NCBI RefSeq assembly: GCF_022965805.1
Contig: NC_133115.1
Location: 31,797,321-31,861,320 of the forward strand
Origin: Primulina eburnea
Taxonomy: Eukaryota > Streptophyta > Magnoliopsida > Lamiales > Gesneriaceae
Direction of reading: 5' to 3'
DNA length: 64,000 nt
In this document: positions 44,644 through 56,202 of the stretch, piece after piece
How the letters are laid out: each line of letters opens with the position of its first letter
Numbering within the stretch: the first letter of the stretch is position 1
Notes under the pieces: model-generated
Told to the model about the DNA's origin: nothing
Seen by the model: only the letters and a program-made list of their open reading frames with translations
Databases searched by the model: none
Made by a program: the position numbers and the translations under genes

Positions 44644-45860
44644 ACTGTGGTTCTTGAACTGAAGATTAATGGTAAAAAAAAGTCCGATTACACGTTCAGA
44701 TTACCTGAAAAATAGACAGAGACCTCAATATATAGACCGCCCATCGTTTTAACTAAAATGGAGAGGTGGGTGAACCGTGAATATGGCTAGAGCACAGCAG
44801 AATCCAAAAACTTTCTGAAAATAGATACGTCATAGTTCTTCGAAGTCAAAAGCAAGCTTATGTTCAAGGCAAGTGCCATCATAAAACTTTTGGGAATTCC
44901 AGTTCAAACAAAAATCAATCTCAAATATCAACATTTTTAAAAAAAATCAACTCGATTGCTAGTTTACAAATCTATCTAGCACATACCACATATTTATACG
45001 CTTACGATAACAATAGCAAACAAATAACTCAAAGAGCACATTCTCCACGAAGCACCAACAAAGAACAAAATCTTCCATGGCTATACTTTTTCAAATTTTA
45101 CCTCCAGTTTTTTTCTTGAATAAAGGACAAACCACTGAGTACCAGTGTCACGCCCCGAGCCCGGACCCGCGACTGCACAATGGCCCCTATTGCAGCTACT
45201 TCGTATTCGTCCTTGCTTTACGAAAATGATTAACCCAAGTTGCTATAGAAGTATATTGTAACTCATAATAAACTCATTTTAAATCTTTAATTTTTAAGAC
45301 GCGGGACAAAGGTATCACAACCAGGCTACCAGCTATCCAGTCTTAGGTTATTGCACTTTCTTTAGCACGGTAATAAAAATGTTTCATCCCATTTGATCCT
45401 AGCTATTTCAGCTGCAATATTCAAATAAGTATTTCTCTGCCAAAACTTATTTACACTTCCAGCGAAAGTTATCGTAGTAGTATATAATTCAGCAGCAGCA
45501 AACAAAGAATCTTTCAGCGCATAAATACGCATAAAAAAAGCGAGGAACTCAAACATAAGTTATAAACAAGAAATCTTTCCAGTAGGGGAGAGGAGATACA
45601 TAAATTAAAACCACTCACTAATTCGTATTAACCTGATAGGTTTTGAATAGGTGGATTAACCAAGGTTTACCATTACCAATCGAAATCGAGATTAACCGAA
45701 CAGAAATCTAAGAAATTCAGATAGTCCCAGAAGAGATGCAAACCTCGTAATCGTAAGAACCCCGTCGAGGAAGAATTCCAGAGGATCAGAATCGAATTTC
45801 TTCTTATGCGGGGGCGAAATTTAGAGACACAATCGGATGATCGCAGTTCAAAGTTCCTCC
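44644..45860 (-). promoter_or_regulatory. Leader, leader intron and promoter of the plastid-protein gene
   Basis: On the minus strand an acceptor AATCTTCAG ends at 44659, 16 bases before the start codon. A GC-richer stretch at 45700-45850 looks like a first non-coding exon (with donor-like GAG/GTTTGCA near 45741). If so, the intron is about 1.1 kb and contains the TRIM solo LTR. Confidence 0.5.
45146..45319 (-). mobile_element. Solo LTR of the TRIM family
   Basis: 174 bp, reverse orientation: on the minus strand it starts TGTGATACC and ends GGCGTGACA, matching both terminal repeats of the element at 15598-16181. Flanked by a perfect 5-bp TSD ACCAG (45141-45145 and 45320-45324). Confidence 0.92.
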
Positions 45861-45910
45861 GATATATTACTTTATTTTTTAAAATCCATTTTATTATTCT
45901 TCATTATGTA

Positions 45911-45951
<41 letters not shown>
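45911..45951. repeat. (AAT)n microsatellite
   Basis: About 13 trinucleotide units. Confidence 0.95.
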
Positions 45952-45955
<4 letters not shown>

Positions 45956-46385
45956 TAATGTAATTTTCAGAAGAAAATAAAAATAGTAGCATTTTATGTT
46001 TAAAAAATTATTTGGAAACTCGTTCTATTTCAAATTTACATATTTTTAAAAAAAAAATCAAAATCGCACTAAATAAACTGATTACTGTGATTTAAAAAAA
46101 AATAAAAATCGGATTTTTTGAATTATTCAAATTTAATTTTCAAATTAAATAGATATTTCATTTCAATTTATTTGAAATTTGGATCGTATTACCTCCCTCA
46201 TTTCACTTTCGTCAAGTCCCCATGTCAATGCTAGTCTGCTACCATGTTGGCCTATGTCTTGGCTGCTCCACTTATCCATTCTTTTACACCTACCGTGAAA
46301 GATATATCTATGGCTTTCTTAACTTGTTCACTTTGTGTAAGCCTATATATTTGGATATCCCTTGTCATTGGTTGGTCTTTCTATA
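45952..46385. other. Spacer
   Basis: AT-rich. The open frame starting at 46244 (MLAYVLAAPLIHSF...) is hydrophobic but resembles nothing I know and runs into the MITE at 46395. Confidence 0.35.
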
Positions 46386-46394
46386 GTTTTACTT

Positions 46395-46563
46395 GGTTCG
46401 GTCGACCCTATCCCTGCGGGCAGTGCCCGCAGAGGTCGATCCAACGACTCGGATTTTTCCGAGTCAAATTTTTTTTTTTTACAGGGTGGTGGGCTCGGAT
46501 CACTCATGTGGAGTGATCCGAGCCGTTCATTGCCCTGTCTGCACGGACAGGGTGAAACAAACC
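46395..46563. mobile_element. 169-bp MITE made of four hairpins
   Basis: Flanked by a perfect 9-bp TSD GTTTTACTT (46386-46394 and 46564-46572). The ends GGTTCGGTCGACCCTATCC and (inverted) GGTTTGTTTCACCCTGTCC are imperfect inverted repeats. Inside are four hairpins: 46415-46431 (TGCGGGCA stem), 46446-46465 (GACTCGG), 46492-46524 (GGCTCGGATCACTC) and 46533-46552 (CCCTGTC). TSD length suggests the Mutator superfamily. Confidence 0.88.
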
Positions 46564-46572
46564 GTTTTACTT

Positions 46573-47781
46573 AACTGTTACACGACGAAGGAGTTTGATG
46601 TATTACTATATTTGTTGTAGCTATGTCGAGTTTCTAGATCAACTCACAAATCCAGGAACTTTGGTTGCTACCATATTTCTTGGTACTGGGGAGTCATTGA
46701 AAGAAATTGGCCACAATCGGACAAACATGAACGCCCTTGGCCAAAACTTATTGGCCTCATAAAACTACTAAAGCACAGTGTTTGACAAAATGGAAGCAAC
46801 TTTGTGAATTTTTCCATTGATATTCGTGTGTTTTATTTGTTAACTGTGTATAATACACTTTTGCATCAATTTAGACATTTTTCCTAACATCCATATATGC
46901 ACTTCACTTCGCTTCAGTCTCTTCCCCATATATATTTATGTGCATCATTACACTTCATTTGGTCATCTTTCTCCCATAAGACATGCTTTATACATATACA
47001 AACTTTTATGAATATTTGTACGACTTTGCATGATTAATGAAATTTCATTTCAAAAAAAAAAAAGAGATGGAGAGTCACGAGAAACAAAATATCCCAAGAA
47101 AGACCATATTTTTATCCTTTCCCCTAGAGGTAAAATGGGTGAAAAGTAAAGAAATCTAACTTTTAAGAAATCATACAACATATGAACTAAATTTGATTGC
47201 AATTTCTAATATCCTAATAAAATACTAGGCTAAAAACAAAGGAAAATAGTCTGGAAATTGAATACTTAAACTATGAACATAATTTTGTATCTACAAAATC
47301 TGAAGGAAATTAAAAGGCATAAAAATATATTAAAGCGGATGAAAAAGCTAGCAACTGAATAAAACTGAAGAAAATATCTAGAATATGGAATTAAAAAGTG
47401 AAATTTGCTTGAAGTAATGCAAAAGAATTTTTACAGTGTTGCAATTTATTGAGCGATAATTTGTCTCCTTCTTTAGTCGATCCTTTCTCTATTATTTACG
47501 ACACGAAAGTTTATTCCACTCCCCACAACTATCCACGATCTCCCACCACGATCTCCTGCAAATTGCCATTTGCTTGCCTGCTAACATATGCATTCAAAGT
47601 AGTTTGAATAATTATTAGGTTGTTCAATTTTGGATCTCGAGTTTTGGCCAAATCTAATTGCACTAAAAACTTTTTAGGTGCAAAATATTCCCATCGTACA
47701 TATCACACCGCAAAACAAGAAACCAAAAAACATTATATGTATATAAAAGAGAGTTTGTCCTAAAAATCACCAAAAATATAA
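46573..47781. other. Spacer, downstream of the SPX gene
   Basis: No gene recognised. The right end holds the SPX 3' UTR. Confidence 0.4.
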
Positions 47782-49426
47782 TCAGGGGATTTGTATAGGC
47801 GGAAGAATCTGCAAGGTGTGGATTATGTCGGAATCCGGGAATTTCAGCGGCGGCAACGAGAAATGGCTGAGAGTAGAGCTTCCCCTTCTCATCTCCTGCA
47901 TGGTGAGAAGCGCCGCCAAGGTGTTCCGGAATATTCCTTCACCGGCTAACGCTAACGCTTCCTTTTCTCCGCGGCGTGTTCCAGCAGCCGATTCCGATGG
48001 CGGGAACACGGAGTCTAAGGTGTTTTCACACTCTTTGATTAGCTTTGAGATCAAATCGGTGGTGAAAAAGGGCTGTTCCAGCACTTTTTGGATGAAGGGC
48101 AAACGAAGTACTCCACCTGTTCTCTTGTCATATTTCTTGAGTATCTTAGCCAACCCTGAGGTTAGTTTATATATGATTTCAGTGTTTTTAATTCTCATAT
48201 AAAGAAATCTGATTCAAATATAGATATATGAAATATAAATGTAAGTAATAAAGTCTGTACCTGTGTAATTAATGTTGCTGTAATTCATTAAGAGGACCAT
48301 TTCACCATGGAAGTTAACTATGTCTTTTCTGATCTTTGCCAACTCCTCCTTGTAATCCTTCTGATCACTCCGGTTCTCCATCACTTTCTGTATTCTCTGC
48401 TGCAATTCCTGCATCATTTTATAATAACTAACCCTTCCTTAATCAAAAATGAACCATCCTGCTTCACCACTAATCAAACTTATTTATATCAATCAACTTG
48501 CTACCTGGAATGGATTTCATTTTGAGAGGTTCTATACATCTACTTTTTCTCAAAAGGTCGACAGGCCTATTGAGTTTATAACCTAAGATATGAAATCCAT
48601 CTATACTAGGTTGGAATTTTCTGCGTTAAAAAAACATATGTCAACACTCATATAGCATAGTCAAAGCCTCAATATACATGTATTCCCTCTGGGTTTGAAT
48701 TACTGTGACATTGCTCAAAAAAATTTCCCAAAAACCAAAATAAAATTACACAACACGATTCTCAATGACAATTTCCAACGAATAACACGCTTTTCTCATT
48801 ATATGTAAAAAGTGGTAGTCCTCCGTTCAACAGAAGCGATATTGGCGAATATACTCTTGATAAGTTGAATATCCAATCCAACACATAATACGATCGAATC
48901 TTACAAATATTCGTGAGGGAGCCCAACTCAACAGTACCAATTTTATTCTCGTTCACGCTGTGAAAAAAGAACTGAACAGAACATACTGAAAACCTATATA
49001 ATATATATGAAAAAAAAACGGGCTTTGAATGGAATTGATTACAATGACTTAAATTGACTGGGATTTCAACAGAAGCAAAACGCAGTGGATCTAATGAGTT
49101 TGAAACTGGAATATATACTACCATACATCAATATCAATGAATCTTAAAACAGAACCAATTGCAAACAGAAAATTGATCGCAAAAGTACTAACCTTGTGGT
49201 GGATGATGAAATCCTCCTCTTGCTCGACGAAGAAGGAATTGAACTTGTCAATCTCGTCGTTCAACAGGTAAACGAAGTCTGCCTCCGCCTTTCCACGCTC
49301 CAACGGCGGCGACGCCGAGGAGATCGACCTCAGCAGCTTCTTCAACTCCTTGTAGGACAGGAAATAGTCCCGCCACCCCGGAAGAGACTGTTCGATTTGG
49401 TTCTTCAATCTCTTCCCAAATTTCAT
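47782..49426 (-). CDS. SPX-domain protein (SPX1/2/3-like), three exons
   Basis: Exons 49193-49426, 48261-48408 and 47782-48155; GT-AG borders and phases join to 251 aa, the usual size of stand-alone SPX proteins. The SPX domain spans about residues 1-165: [29 protein letters not shown], and the third part [14 protein letters not shown] with the basic residues that bind inositol pyrophosphates. After the domain comes a short C-terminal region with the family signature [18 protein letters not shown]. In plants these proteins sense phosphate through inositol pyrophosphate and, when phosphate is ample, bind PHR1-type factors and keep them off P1BS sites. Two such sites lie just upstream, which fits the known feedback loop. 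Which SPX number it is cannot be decided. Confidence 0.95.
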
Positions 49427-49545
49427 ACTCCCCGGTCACAAAATCAATGGAAGCTGCAGATAAATTTGTCGGGAATGGAGGAATTAAACTGGAAACTGGG
49501 GAGTGGTCGGTTTTATTATTGGGAAAAAGAGAGAATATTTGGAGA

Positions 49546-49553
49546 GCATATGC
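49546..49553. promoter_or_regulatory. P1BS (PHR1-binding) site 1
   Basis: GCATATGC fits the P1BS consensus GNATATNC and is a full palindrome. It lies 120 bases upstream of the SPX start codon. Confidence 0.75.
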
Positions 49554-49591
49554 TTTGCGTGATGAGAGTGGCGGGTAGAGTGAACTACTCA

Positions 49592-49599
49592 GCATATTC
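49592..49599. promoter_or_regulatory. P1BS (PHR1-binding) site 2
   Basis: GCATATTC (GAATATGC on the gene strand) fits GNATATNC. It lies 46 bases from site 1 on the upstream side. Confidence 0.75.
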
Positions 49600-49710
49600 G
49601 GTTCTTCAACTCACACTTACCAATTAATCAAATTTCTCGTCATATTTAATCTTCAATTAGGTGCTGCTACCTTAAAATCAAATCAAATGTATGTTTTAGA
49701 AAATAAACGA

Positions 49711-49858
49711 GCAAAAATTTGTCTGAGATGATTTCACGGATCGTATTTTGTGAGCCATATCTCTTATTTGGGTCATCTATGAAAAAGTATTACTTATTAT
49801 GTTAAGAATATTACTAACTCGTCTCACAGATAAAGATTTATGATACCGTCTCAAAAAA
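49711..49858 (+). mobile_element. Mutator-type MITE, copy 10 (shortened)
   Basis: Starts GCAAAAATTTGTCTGAGATG and keeps the family interior but has lost about 35 bases before the right end. No clear TSD. Confidence 0.65.
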
Positions 49859-49859
49859 A

Positions 49860-50950
49860 CTTAATCAATCAACGTTAATATAGTATATACTGTTCGTATT
49901 AATTATATAAGTTTATTAATTTATTTTTTGATCGTCTTAAATATTTAATATTTTTAAAATGAATTAATTAAACAAAGACAAAAATAATAATATATATTTG
50001 AGACGGAATGAATTTTGATTCAAACGTTAATATAATATGAAAATAATGGTGAAAATGGAGATATTTTTTTATTGAAAATGATGAAAATGACCTTTAATAA
50101 AAATATAATAATAATTCTTTGAAATGGGGACGTGGATATTTGAGAGGTTGATCCCGAGGTATGTATCTGCTGGGATGCTCCCATTGGAGAGGGAGAGTGG
50201 TCAGTGTATGGCTACAATTCACGCGTGTACATATCTTTCTTTTGTTCTCTTTAACCCTAGTTAGGCAACCAGTGATCATACATCGGATTAATAATATTAA
50301 CATTTTATGGTAAGAAAATGGATAGAGTTGGATTACATATATATTATTAATTTATTGTCTCAAAATCAATTTTATGATACGAATATTCAATCCTATCCGA
50401 TTCATGAAAAATATTATTTTTTCATTTTAAATATAGATCAGCTTAATCGGTTGTCTAACAAAATACCTACTTTGATTAATAATCATCCCAGTCTATTTTC
50501 TTCATAGATATGTTTGCATAATATTTTTATGACGTGGATGTGTCAAGTAATTCAAGCACCAATTTTTAACAAAAATAATGAAATATCTTACGTCTAAAAT
50601 TTCGATGAGAATGGATTTTTAATTAGATCATTCGTTCTAATCTCCTGTACAAATATAATACTAAAACTTAAAAAAAAAACAATGGAATTTGATGAAAAAA
50701 ATCTTTAACATGATTGTATATCTACAAATCAGTAAGAAATTACAAAACATTAAAGTATAATCTAATAGTGCTGAAATATGACCAAAAAATATTCTTAATG
50801 CTAGAGTGTGGAACGAAAAATATAAAAAAAATACTCGAACTATGACTAATTTTTTGCAAGGAGTGGTCGGAATTTATGTGAGATACGTAGTGTGTTCTAC
50901 CGAATAATTAATTTTTCTTTAAAATTATGAGTTCTTCCCCATTCTTAGTA
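49860..50950. other. Spacer
   Basis: AT-rich; no gene or bounded repeat seen. Confidence 0.4.
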
Positions 50951-51107
50951 GAGTAGGTCTCTTGTGAGACGGTCCCACGAATCTTTATCTATGAGATGAG
51001 TCAATCCTACCGATATTCACAATAAAAAGTAATACTCTTAACATAAAAAGTAATAATTTTTCATACACAAAATACGAACGGTGAGACCGTCTCACATAAA
51101 TTTTTGT
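50951..51107 (-). mobile_element. Mutator-type MITE, copy 11 (internal deletion)
   Basis: Starts GAGTAGGTCTCTTGTGAGAC and ends GTCTCACATAAATTTTTG. The usual GGATGACCCAAATAAGAGAT block is deleted. No clear TSD. Confidence 0.7.
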
Positions 51108-51409
51108 CTTCCAAATATTATTTGTATTCGTCTTCTTCAGCCACGCGAAAGTCTTGTCAAATTGGAACCTAACTAGGCGTTAGTTCCTTCCACGTTTGTG
51201 TGTCGATAAGTAAGTAGATTGATATATATACTATCGAATTAAATATGATATTTTATAAAATTTCCATATCTATCTGTTTTCTATTCTATGTAACGCTAAA
51301 GGTAGGCTAACCAATTTTAAACGGTACATGGAAATAAACAATGAGGGGGTGACAAAGGATAATATATTTGAACAAACATCATGGGAAGCAAAATGGATAA
51401 ATTAAGACA
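51108..51409. other. Short spacer between MITE copies
   Basis: Nothing recognised. Confidence 0.4.
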
Positions 51410-51418
51410 AAAATTAAT

Positions 51419-51600
51419 GGCAAAAACTTGTGTGAGACGGTCTCACGGGTCGTATTTGTGAGACGGATCTCTTATTTGGGTAATCCATGAAAAGGTATTA
51501 TTTTTTATGCTAAGAGTACTACTTTTTATTGTGAATATGGGTAGGATTGACCCGTCTCACAGATTAGTATCTGTGAGACGGTCTCATATGAGACTCACTC
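51419..51600 (+). mobile_element. 182-bp Mutator-type MITE, copy 12
   Basis: Starts GGCAAAAACTTGTGTGAGAC, ends TATGAGACTCACTC; the same length as copy 1 in the opposite orientation. Perfect 9-bp TSD AAAATTAAT (51410-51418 and 51601-51609). Confidence 0.93.
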
Positions 51601-51609
51601 AAAATTAAT

Positions 51610-52493
51610 ATGAGACTGTCGACTTTGTGAAACGAGACAGACTCGATCTGTGAAAAATGTTATTTTTTATGCTCAATTATTATTTTTATTTGAAAATATC
51701 ATTATTTGTCAGTGATGATATAGATAAATATTATGTAATATATGATAATTTAAACGAAAAGTATTGTATCGCATATTATACCTACTTTAAAACTAATGCC
51801 ATCGATTTATTTGACCATAGGTACTGCTTTACTTGAGAACAAAAATAAATAAACACACATACAAGGATTTCTTAATATTTCTGTTGAAAAAAATTAATTA
51901 ACATATTTAAAAAAATTATTTGATAAATAAGGATTACCCTTGGCATGTGTGGCGGCCATTTAATCACTGATCCTGCATCTGCATGAGCCGAATGCTTAGC
52001 GCACGTACACTGCTTTATACTTCTAAAACCAAGCAACGATTCTTTGCTATGAACCCAGACATCTTCTGAACTTTCTACCTGCCATTTTTATTCTCAGATT
52101 TCAGACAAACTGTCCTTTGATACAAAAATTAGTCAAAAACATCTTACTGTCATTTAGCATTAATCACAAGTGCAACTCAAATATATAATCAGCTTATATC
52201 AATGAAAATCCTTGCTTTGTTGTTACAGTAACAAGAACATGTTCCTTGGTAAAAAAAAATTGCAGTTTACATTTGGAAGGGGAAAAATTGTTTGACCAAA
52301 GAGTCCCCTTCTTTCTTGTAAACGGTTGCCTCTGATCCGATCCAAGAAGAAAACCACACTACAGATCACAACTTTACTACTAAAATAACAAAACTCCCTT
52401 ATTCAGTTGGTGTAATTCTGCATCAGAAGCAATCGATTTCGATAAGATCGTGTGATCGTCGTTAAAGGGGGGAAGGGAGATTAAGATCCATAC
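51610..52493. other. Spacer and 3' flank of the zinc-finger gene
   Basis: AT-rich to about 51950. The stretch 52030-52493, less AT-rich, probably includes the 3' UTR of the minus-strand zinc-finger gene. Confidence 0.4.
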
Positions 52494-53345
52494 TCAAATT
52501 CTTGAAAATGGCTTCACCATTAAAGGGCCAACAGTCTCTATAACATTTCTTGAAATTCCAAGAAAATGTGTTCTTTTATGGCCTCCAAGTGCCTGCCCTG
52601 ATTTAAAGACTCTCGGGCAAAAAGCGCATTCGTGTACTTTATCCTCCACCGCCGCTGCCGCCTTTGAACCACCACCGGAATTCTTGCTCCTCCCTGTATC
52701 CCCCCCGATCTTCGCGTGGCTTGCCCTGTGCCCACCAAGAGCTTGATAGGACCTAAACAATTTATTACATGCCTCACATATATACTTTCCTCTAACTTTG
52801 TTACTCGTTGTAACCTTTTGAAAATCTTCTGAATAATCGTCTTCACCTCTCTTTACTTCGTCTTCTATTCGAATCCGAGCTCGATATTCAAAATCATGAT
52901 CCCTCTCCCACTTGTCCTTGGACAGCATGATCAAACAATAAGCAACATCTTCTTCCGGTGTTCTGTCTAAAATTGAACTCAATGGTTCAGTCTCGACAAA
53001 TGAATTACAACAGTGAATACTCACATTTTTTCCCTTTTCTTCTCCAAAACTCTTTGATTTCTTAACTCGGAAAAAACCCTCCATTTCCATCCTTTCTAAA
53101 TCACAAGTTCTTGACTTTATAACCCTCTTGGATCTCCTGCAACTGGGGTACTTCTTCGATGAATCCGTTTCACTTCCTCTATCTTGCAGAACAACAGAAC
53201 CCACAGCATCAAAAGATGAATCCTCGTCATAGCTTCCTTCACCTGAGGTTGAAGAATACGAATAGAAAGGATCATCAGCCCCTTTCATCTTTAAAGCTAA
53301 AGGATCCTTTTTTGCTGCATAAAGAGTCATCATGGGAGATTTCAT
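52494..53345 (-). CDS. ZAT-like C2H2 zinc-finger protein, two QALGGH fingers
   Basis: Intronless 283-aa protein. Two plant-type fingers: C190/C193/H206/H210 and C240/C243/H256/H260, each with the QALGGH helix motif that contacts DNA in this plant-specific family. A basic stretch RRSKRVIKSR (about 70-79) is a likely nuclear signal, and EEDVAYCLIMLSKDKW (131-146) is the Leu-rich box found in ZAT4/ZAT9-type proteins. The usual C-terminal EAR repression motif (DLNL type) is absent: the tail reads ETVGPLMVKPFSRI. Typical relatives have one further finger at the N-terminus; here the start codon falls right after codons for ALGGH (see findings), so that finger has been lost. A TATA box CTATAAAT at 53429-53436 supports this start. 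Role is inferred as a stress- or development-linked regulator. Confidence 0.88.
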   Translation of the reverse strand: MKSPMMTLYAAKKDPLALKMKGADDPFYSYSSTSGEGSYDEDSSFDAVGSVVLQDRGSETDSSKKYPSCRRSKRVIKSRTCDLERMEMEGFFRVKKSKSFGEEKGKNVSIHCCNSFVETEPLSSILDRTPEEDVAYCLIMLSKDKWERDHDFEYRARIRIEDEVKRGEDDYSEDFQKVTTSNKVRGKYICEACNKLFRSYQALGGHRASHAKIGGDTGRSKNSGGGSKAAAAVEDKVHECAFCPRVFKSGQALGGHKRTHFLGISRNVIETVGPLMVKPFSRI

Positions 53346-53428
53346 GTGCCCGCCTAAAGCTGAAAAAAAATGTATTCAATCTTTTCACACGCACCGAGTG
53401 TGTTGAAAATGGTGGAAAATTGTTAGAG

Positions 53429-53436
53429 ATTTATAG
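53429..53436 (-). promoter_or_regulatory. TATA box of the ZAT-like gene
   Basis: CTATAAAT on the minus strand, 84-91 bases upstream of the ATG. It implies transcription start near 53400 and a leader of about 55 bases, leaving no room for an upstream coding exon. Confidence 0.65.
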
Positions 53437-53719
53437 TGCTCACAAGTGAGGGGAAAGTAGAATTAGGAGTAGGTGACAAGCATTACTCCTTCCCAGGGAA
53501 TATATGCGCAGTAGTGCACTTGTGAAATGAAAATAGTGTAGTTTACGTTTGCATATGACAAATTAACATATATATTCCCTAAATTGTATTCTTCATTACA
53601 TCTCATCTATGTAAATATTATTTTTAAGCACGCTCTCGATATTTAGTTATGTAAACACTGATTAGGTGATATATTTCTATTGGTTGTGATGAAACATATG
53701 AAAATTTTATATCCAATAT

Positions 53720-53931
53720 GAGTAGATCTCTTGTGAGACGGTCTCACGAATTTTTATCTGTGAGACGGTCTCACGAATCTTTATCTGTGAGACGAGTCAG
53801 CTCTACTAATATTCACAATAAAAAAATAATATTATTAACATAAAAAAGTAATATTTTTTCATGGATGATCCAAATCAGATATCCGTCTCACAAAATACGA
53901 CATGTGAGATAGTCTCACACAAGTTTTTGTT
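53720..53931 (-). mobile_element. Mutator-type MITE, copy 13 (with internal duplication)
   Basis: Starts GAGTAGATCTCTTGTGAGAC. The left terminus is partly doubled: GGTCTCACGAATxTTTATCT is present twice (about 53741 and 53768). Flanks ATCCAATAT (53711-53719) and ATCCACTAT (53932-53940) match at 8 of 9 positions. About 0.4 kb upstream of the ZAT-like gene. Confidence 0.82.
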
Positions 53932-53987
53932 ATCCACTATATATGTCATATCATCGATGTGAACACCAAAGAGTTACAGCATAACTA

Positions 53988-54441
<454 letters not shown>

Positions 54442-54444
54442 CCA

Positions 54445-55965
54445 CACTACAAGAAAAACGCCCAATGACAACACTTCTACGACAACGGTTTTGTTAAAAT
54501 CGTTGTCGTATAGTTTTTAACAACGGTTTTAATGAAAACCGTTGTCGTAGGTGAGTTTTGACAACGGTTTTCCAAAAACCGTTGTCTTTTAGGAGGTCAA
54601 AGACAACGATTTTATAAAAACCGTTGTCTTTTAGGGTGTCAACGACACCCTAAAAAAACATGCCAAAAAGACAATAGTTCATAAACCGTAAAACATGCCA
54701 AAAGACAAAAGTTCATAAACCGTTGTCTTTTGTCCTAAAAAAACGCTGAAAGACAACGGTTTTTAGAAAACCGTTGTCTTTTAGCATTATTTTAGGGCAA
54801 AAGACAACGGTTTTACGAACTGTTGTCTTTTCGCGTGTTTTTTTGGACAAACAACAACGGTTTTTGAAAACCGTTGTCGATTAACGTTTTTTTTTTTTGA
54901 AAAACAACAACAGTTTTTAAAAATTGTTGTCTATTAGTGTTTTTTTTGGACAAAAGACAACGGTTTTTTTAAAAAAAACTTTGCCACATTTAGCGACGGC
55001 TTTTCTAAACTGTCGCTAAATATAGCGACGGTGTTTATAACCTGTCGCGAACTTCAAATTAGCGACGGCTTTTTATAACCGTCGCTACACACTAGCGACG
55101 GTTTTCAAGACATTCGTTGCATGTTTAAAATTAGCGACCAATTTAGAACATCCGTCGCTCACTATAGCGATGGTTTATCGATAACCGTTGCTACTTTTAT
55201 CAACGGTTGCCGCTGTCCGTCGCTAATTTGAAATTAGACGGTTTAACAAAATACCGCGCAAACCATCTATAAATATCTCCATTTTCATTCCATTTTCTCC
55301 CACAATACTTAAAATTTTTTTCTCTTACACAATTTTATCACTTCACACAACACTTAATTTTTTTTTCACTACTTCATAATATTTAAAATTTTTCTCTCTT
55401 ACACAATTTTATCACTTTACACAACACTTAAATTTTTCTCACTACTTCATAACATATAAAAGTTTTATCATTTTACAAACACTTAAAATTTTTCTCACTA
55501 TTTCATAACTCATAAAATTTTTCTCACTTCTTCATAACACTTAAAATTTATCTCTATTACACGATTTTATTTCGATTGTCAGTTTCTTTTAGATTTATTA
55601 AATTATTAAACGATTTTTTTTAATTTTCGAAACATTTTAGCGACGGAAATTATGATACAAGACCGTCGCTAATGTTTGCGATAGTTATGATATGAAGACC
55701 GTCGCTACGTTAGCGACAGTTGTCATAACCTTCGCTAATTAGCGCCGGTTGTTCTCACCGTCGCTAATTGGCGACGGTTTATAATAAAACCGTCGCTAAA
55801 ATTATTAGGAACGGTTTTTAAAACCGTCGCAAATTCTACCTACCACAACAGGTAAAAACCGTTGTCGTTGAACGGACTTTTAACAACACCCTCAGTTATA
55901 ATAATTTTAAAATGGCCTACGACAACGGATTTAATCCGTTGTCGTTTTGCGTTTTTGTAGCAGTG
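54445..55965. mobile_element. 1.5-kb CACTA (En/Spm-type) non-autonomous element
   Basis: Starts CACTACAAGAAAAACGC and ends GCGTTTTTGTAGCAGTG, near-perfect CACTA terminal inverted repeats, with a 3-bp TSD CCA (54442-54444 and 55966-55968). Outer parts (54465-54980, 55850-55945) are arrays of GACAACGGTTTT and its complement AAAACCGTTGTC. Inner parts (54990-55250, 55638-55835) switch to TAGCGACGGTTTT and AACCGTCGCTA. The centre (about 55290-55570) is a loose tandem of ACACTTAAAATTTTTCTCAC units. There is no transposase. Subterminal motif arrays are the expected binding sites for CACTA transposases. Confidence 0.92.
55290..55570. repeat. Tandem T-rich units at the CACTA centre
   Basis: Units containing CACAATTTTATCACTT, ACACTTAAAATTTTTCTCAC and TACTTCATAA recur every 60-70 bases, with partial units. 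Confidence 0.7.
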
Positions 55966-56202
55966 CCATTTTATTATTTTGAAAATTTATGTGTATAAAA
56001 GGGGAGAAAAAGGGTAATTAATTCCAAATTCAATGCACTTGTTTTCTTTTTTACTCACTCACTCACTCACTAATTTTATACAATAGAAAATTGTAATCAA
56101 ATTATTATGAAGCTATAATATACACTAATTAAAACTTATTCATGTCAACAAGTAGACTCGTCAAAACAGATCAATGAGTTGGGGCGGGCGGGCAGGGCAG
56201 GG

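Larger units (their letters stand above)
49427..49710 (-). promoter_or_regulatory. SPX promoter
   Basis: Proximal upstream region of the SPX gene. It carries two P1BS motifs (separate entries) and a pyrimidine-rich CTCTCTTTTTCCC stretch at 49519-49533 on the minus strand near the likely transcription start. Confidence 0.6.

Noticed and set aside
46244..46516. 90-codon hydrophobic frame
   Set aside because: Runs into the 169-bp MITE and matches no family known to me.
49196..49627. Plus-strand 143-codon frame opposite SPX exon 1
   Set aside because: Antisense shadow of the SPX exon and promoter.
54465..54980. CRISPR-like array of regular short repeats
   Set aside because: Motifs alternate in orientation with irregular spacing, in a plant CACTA element.
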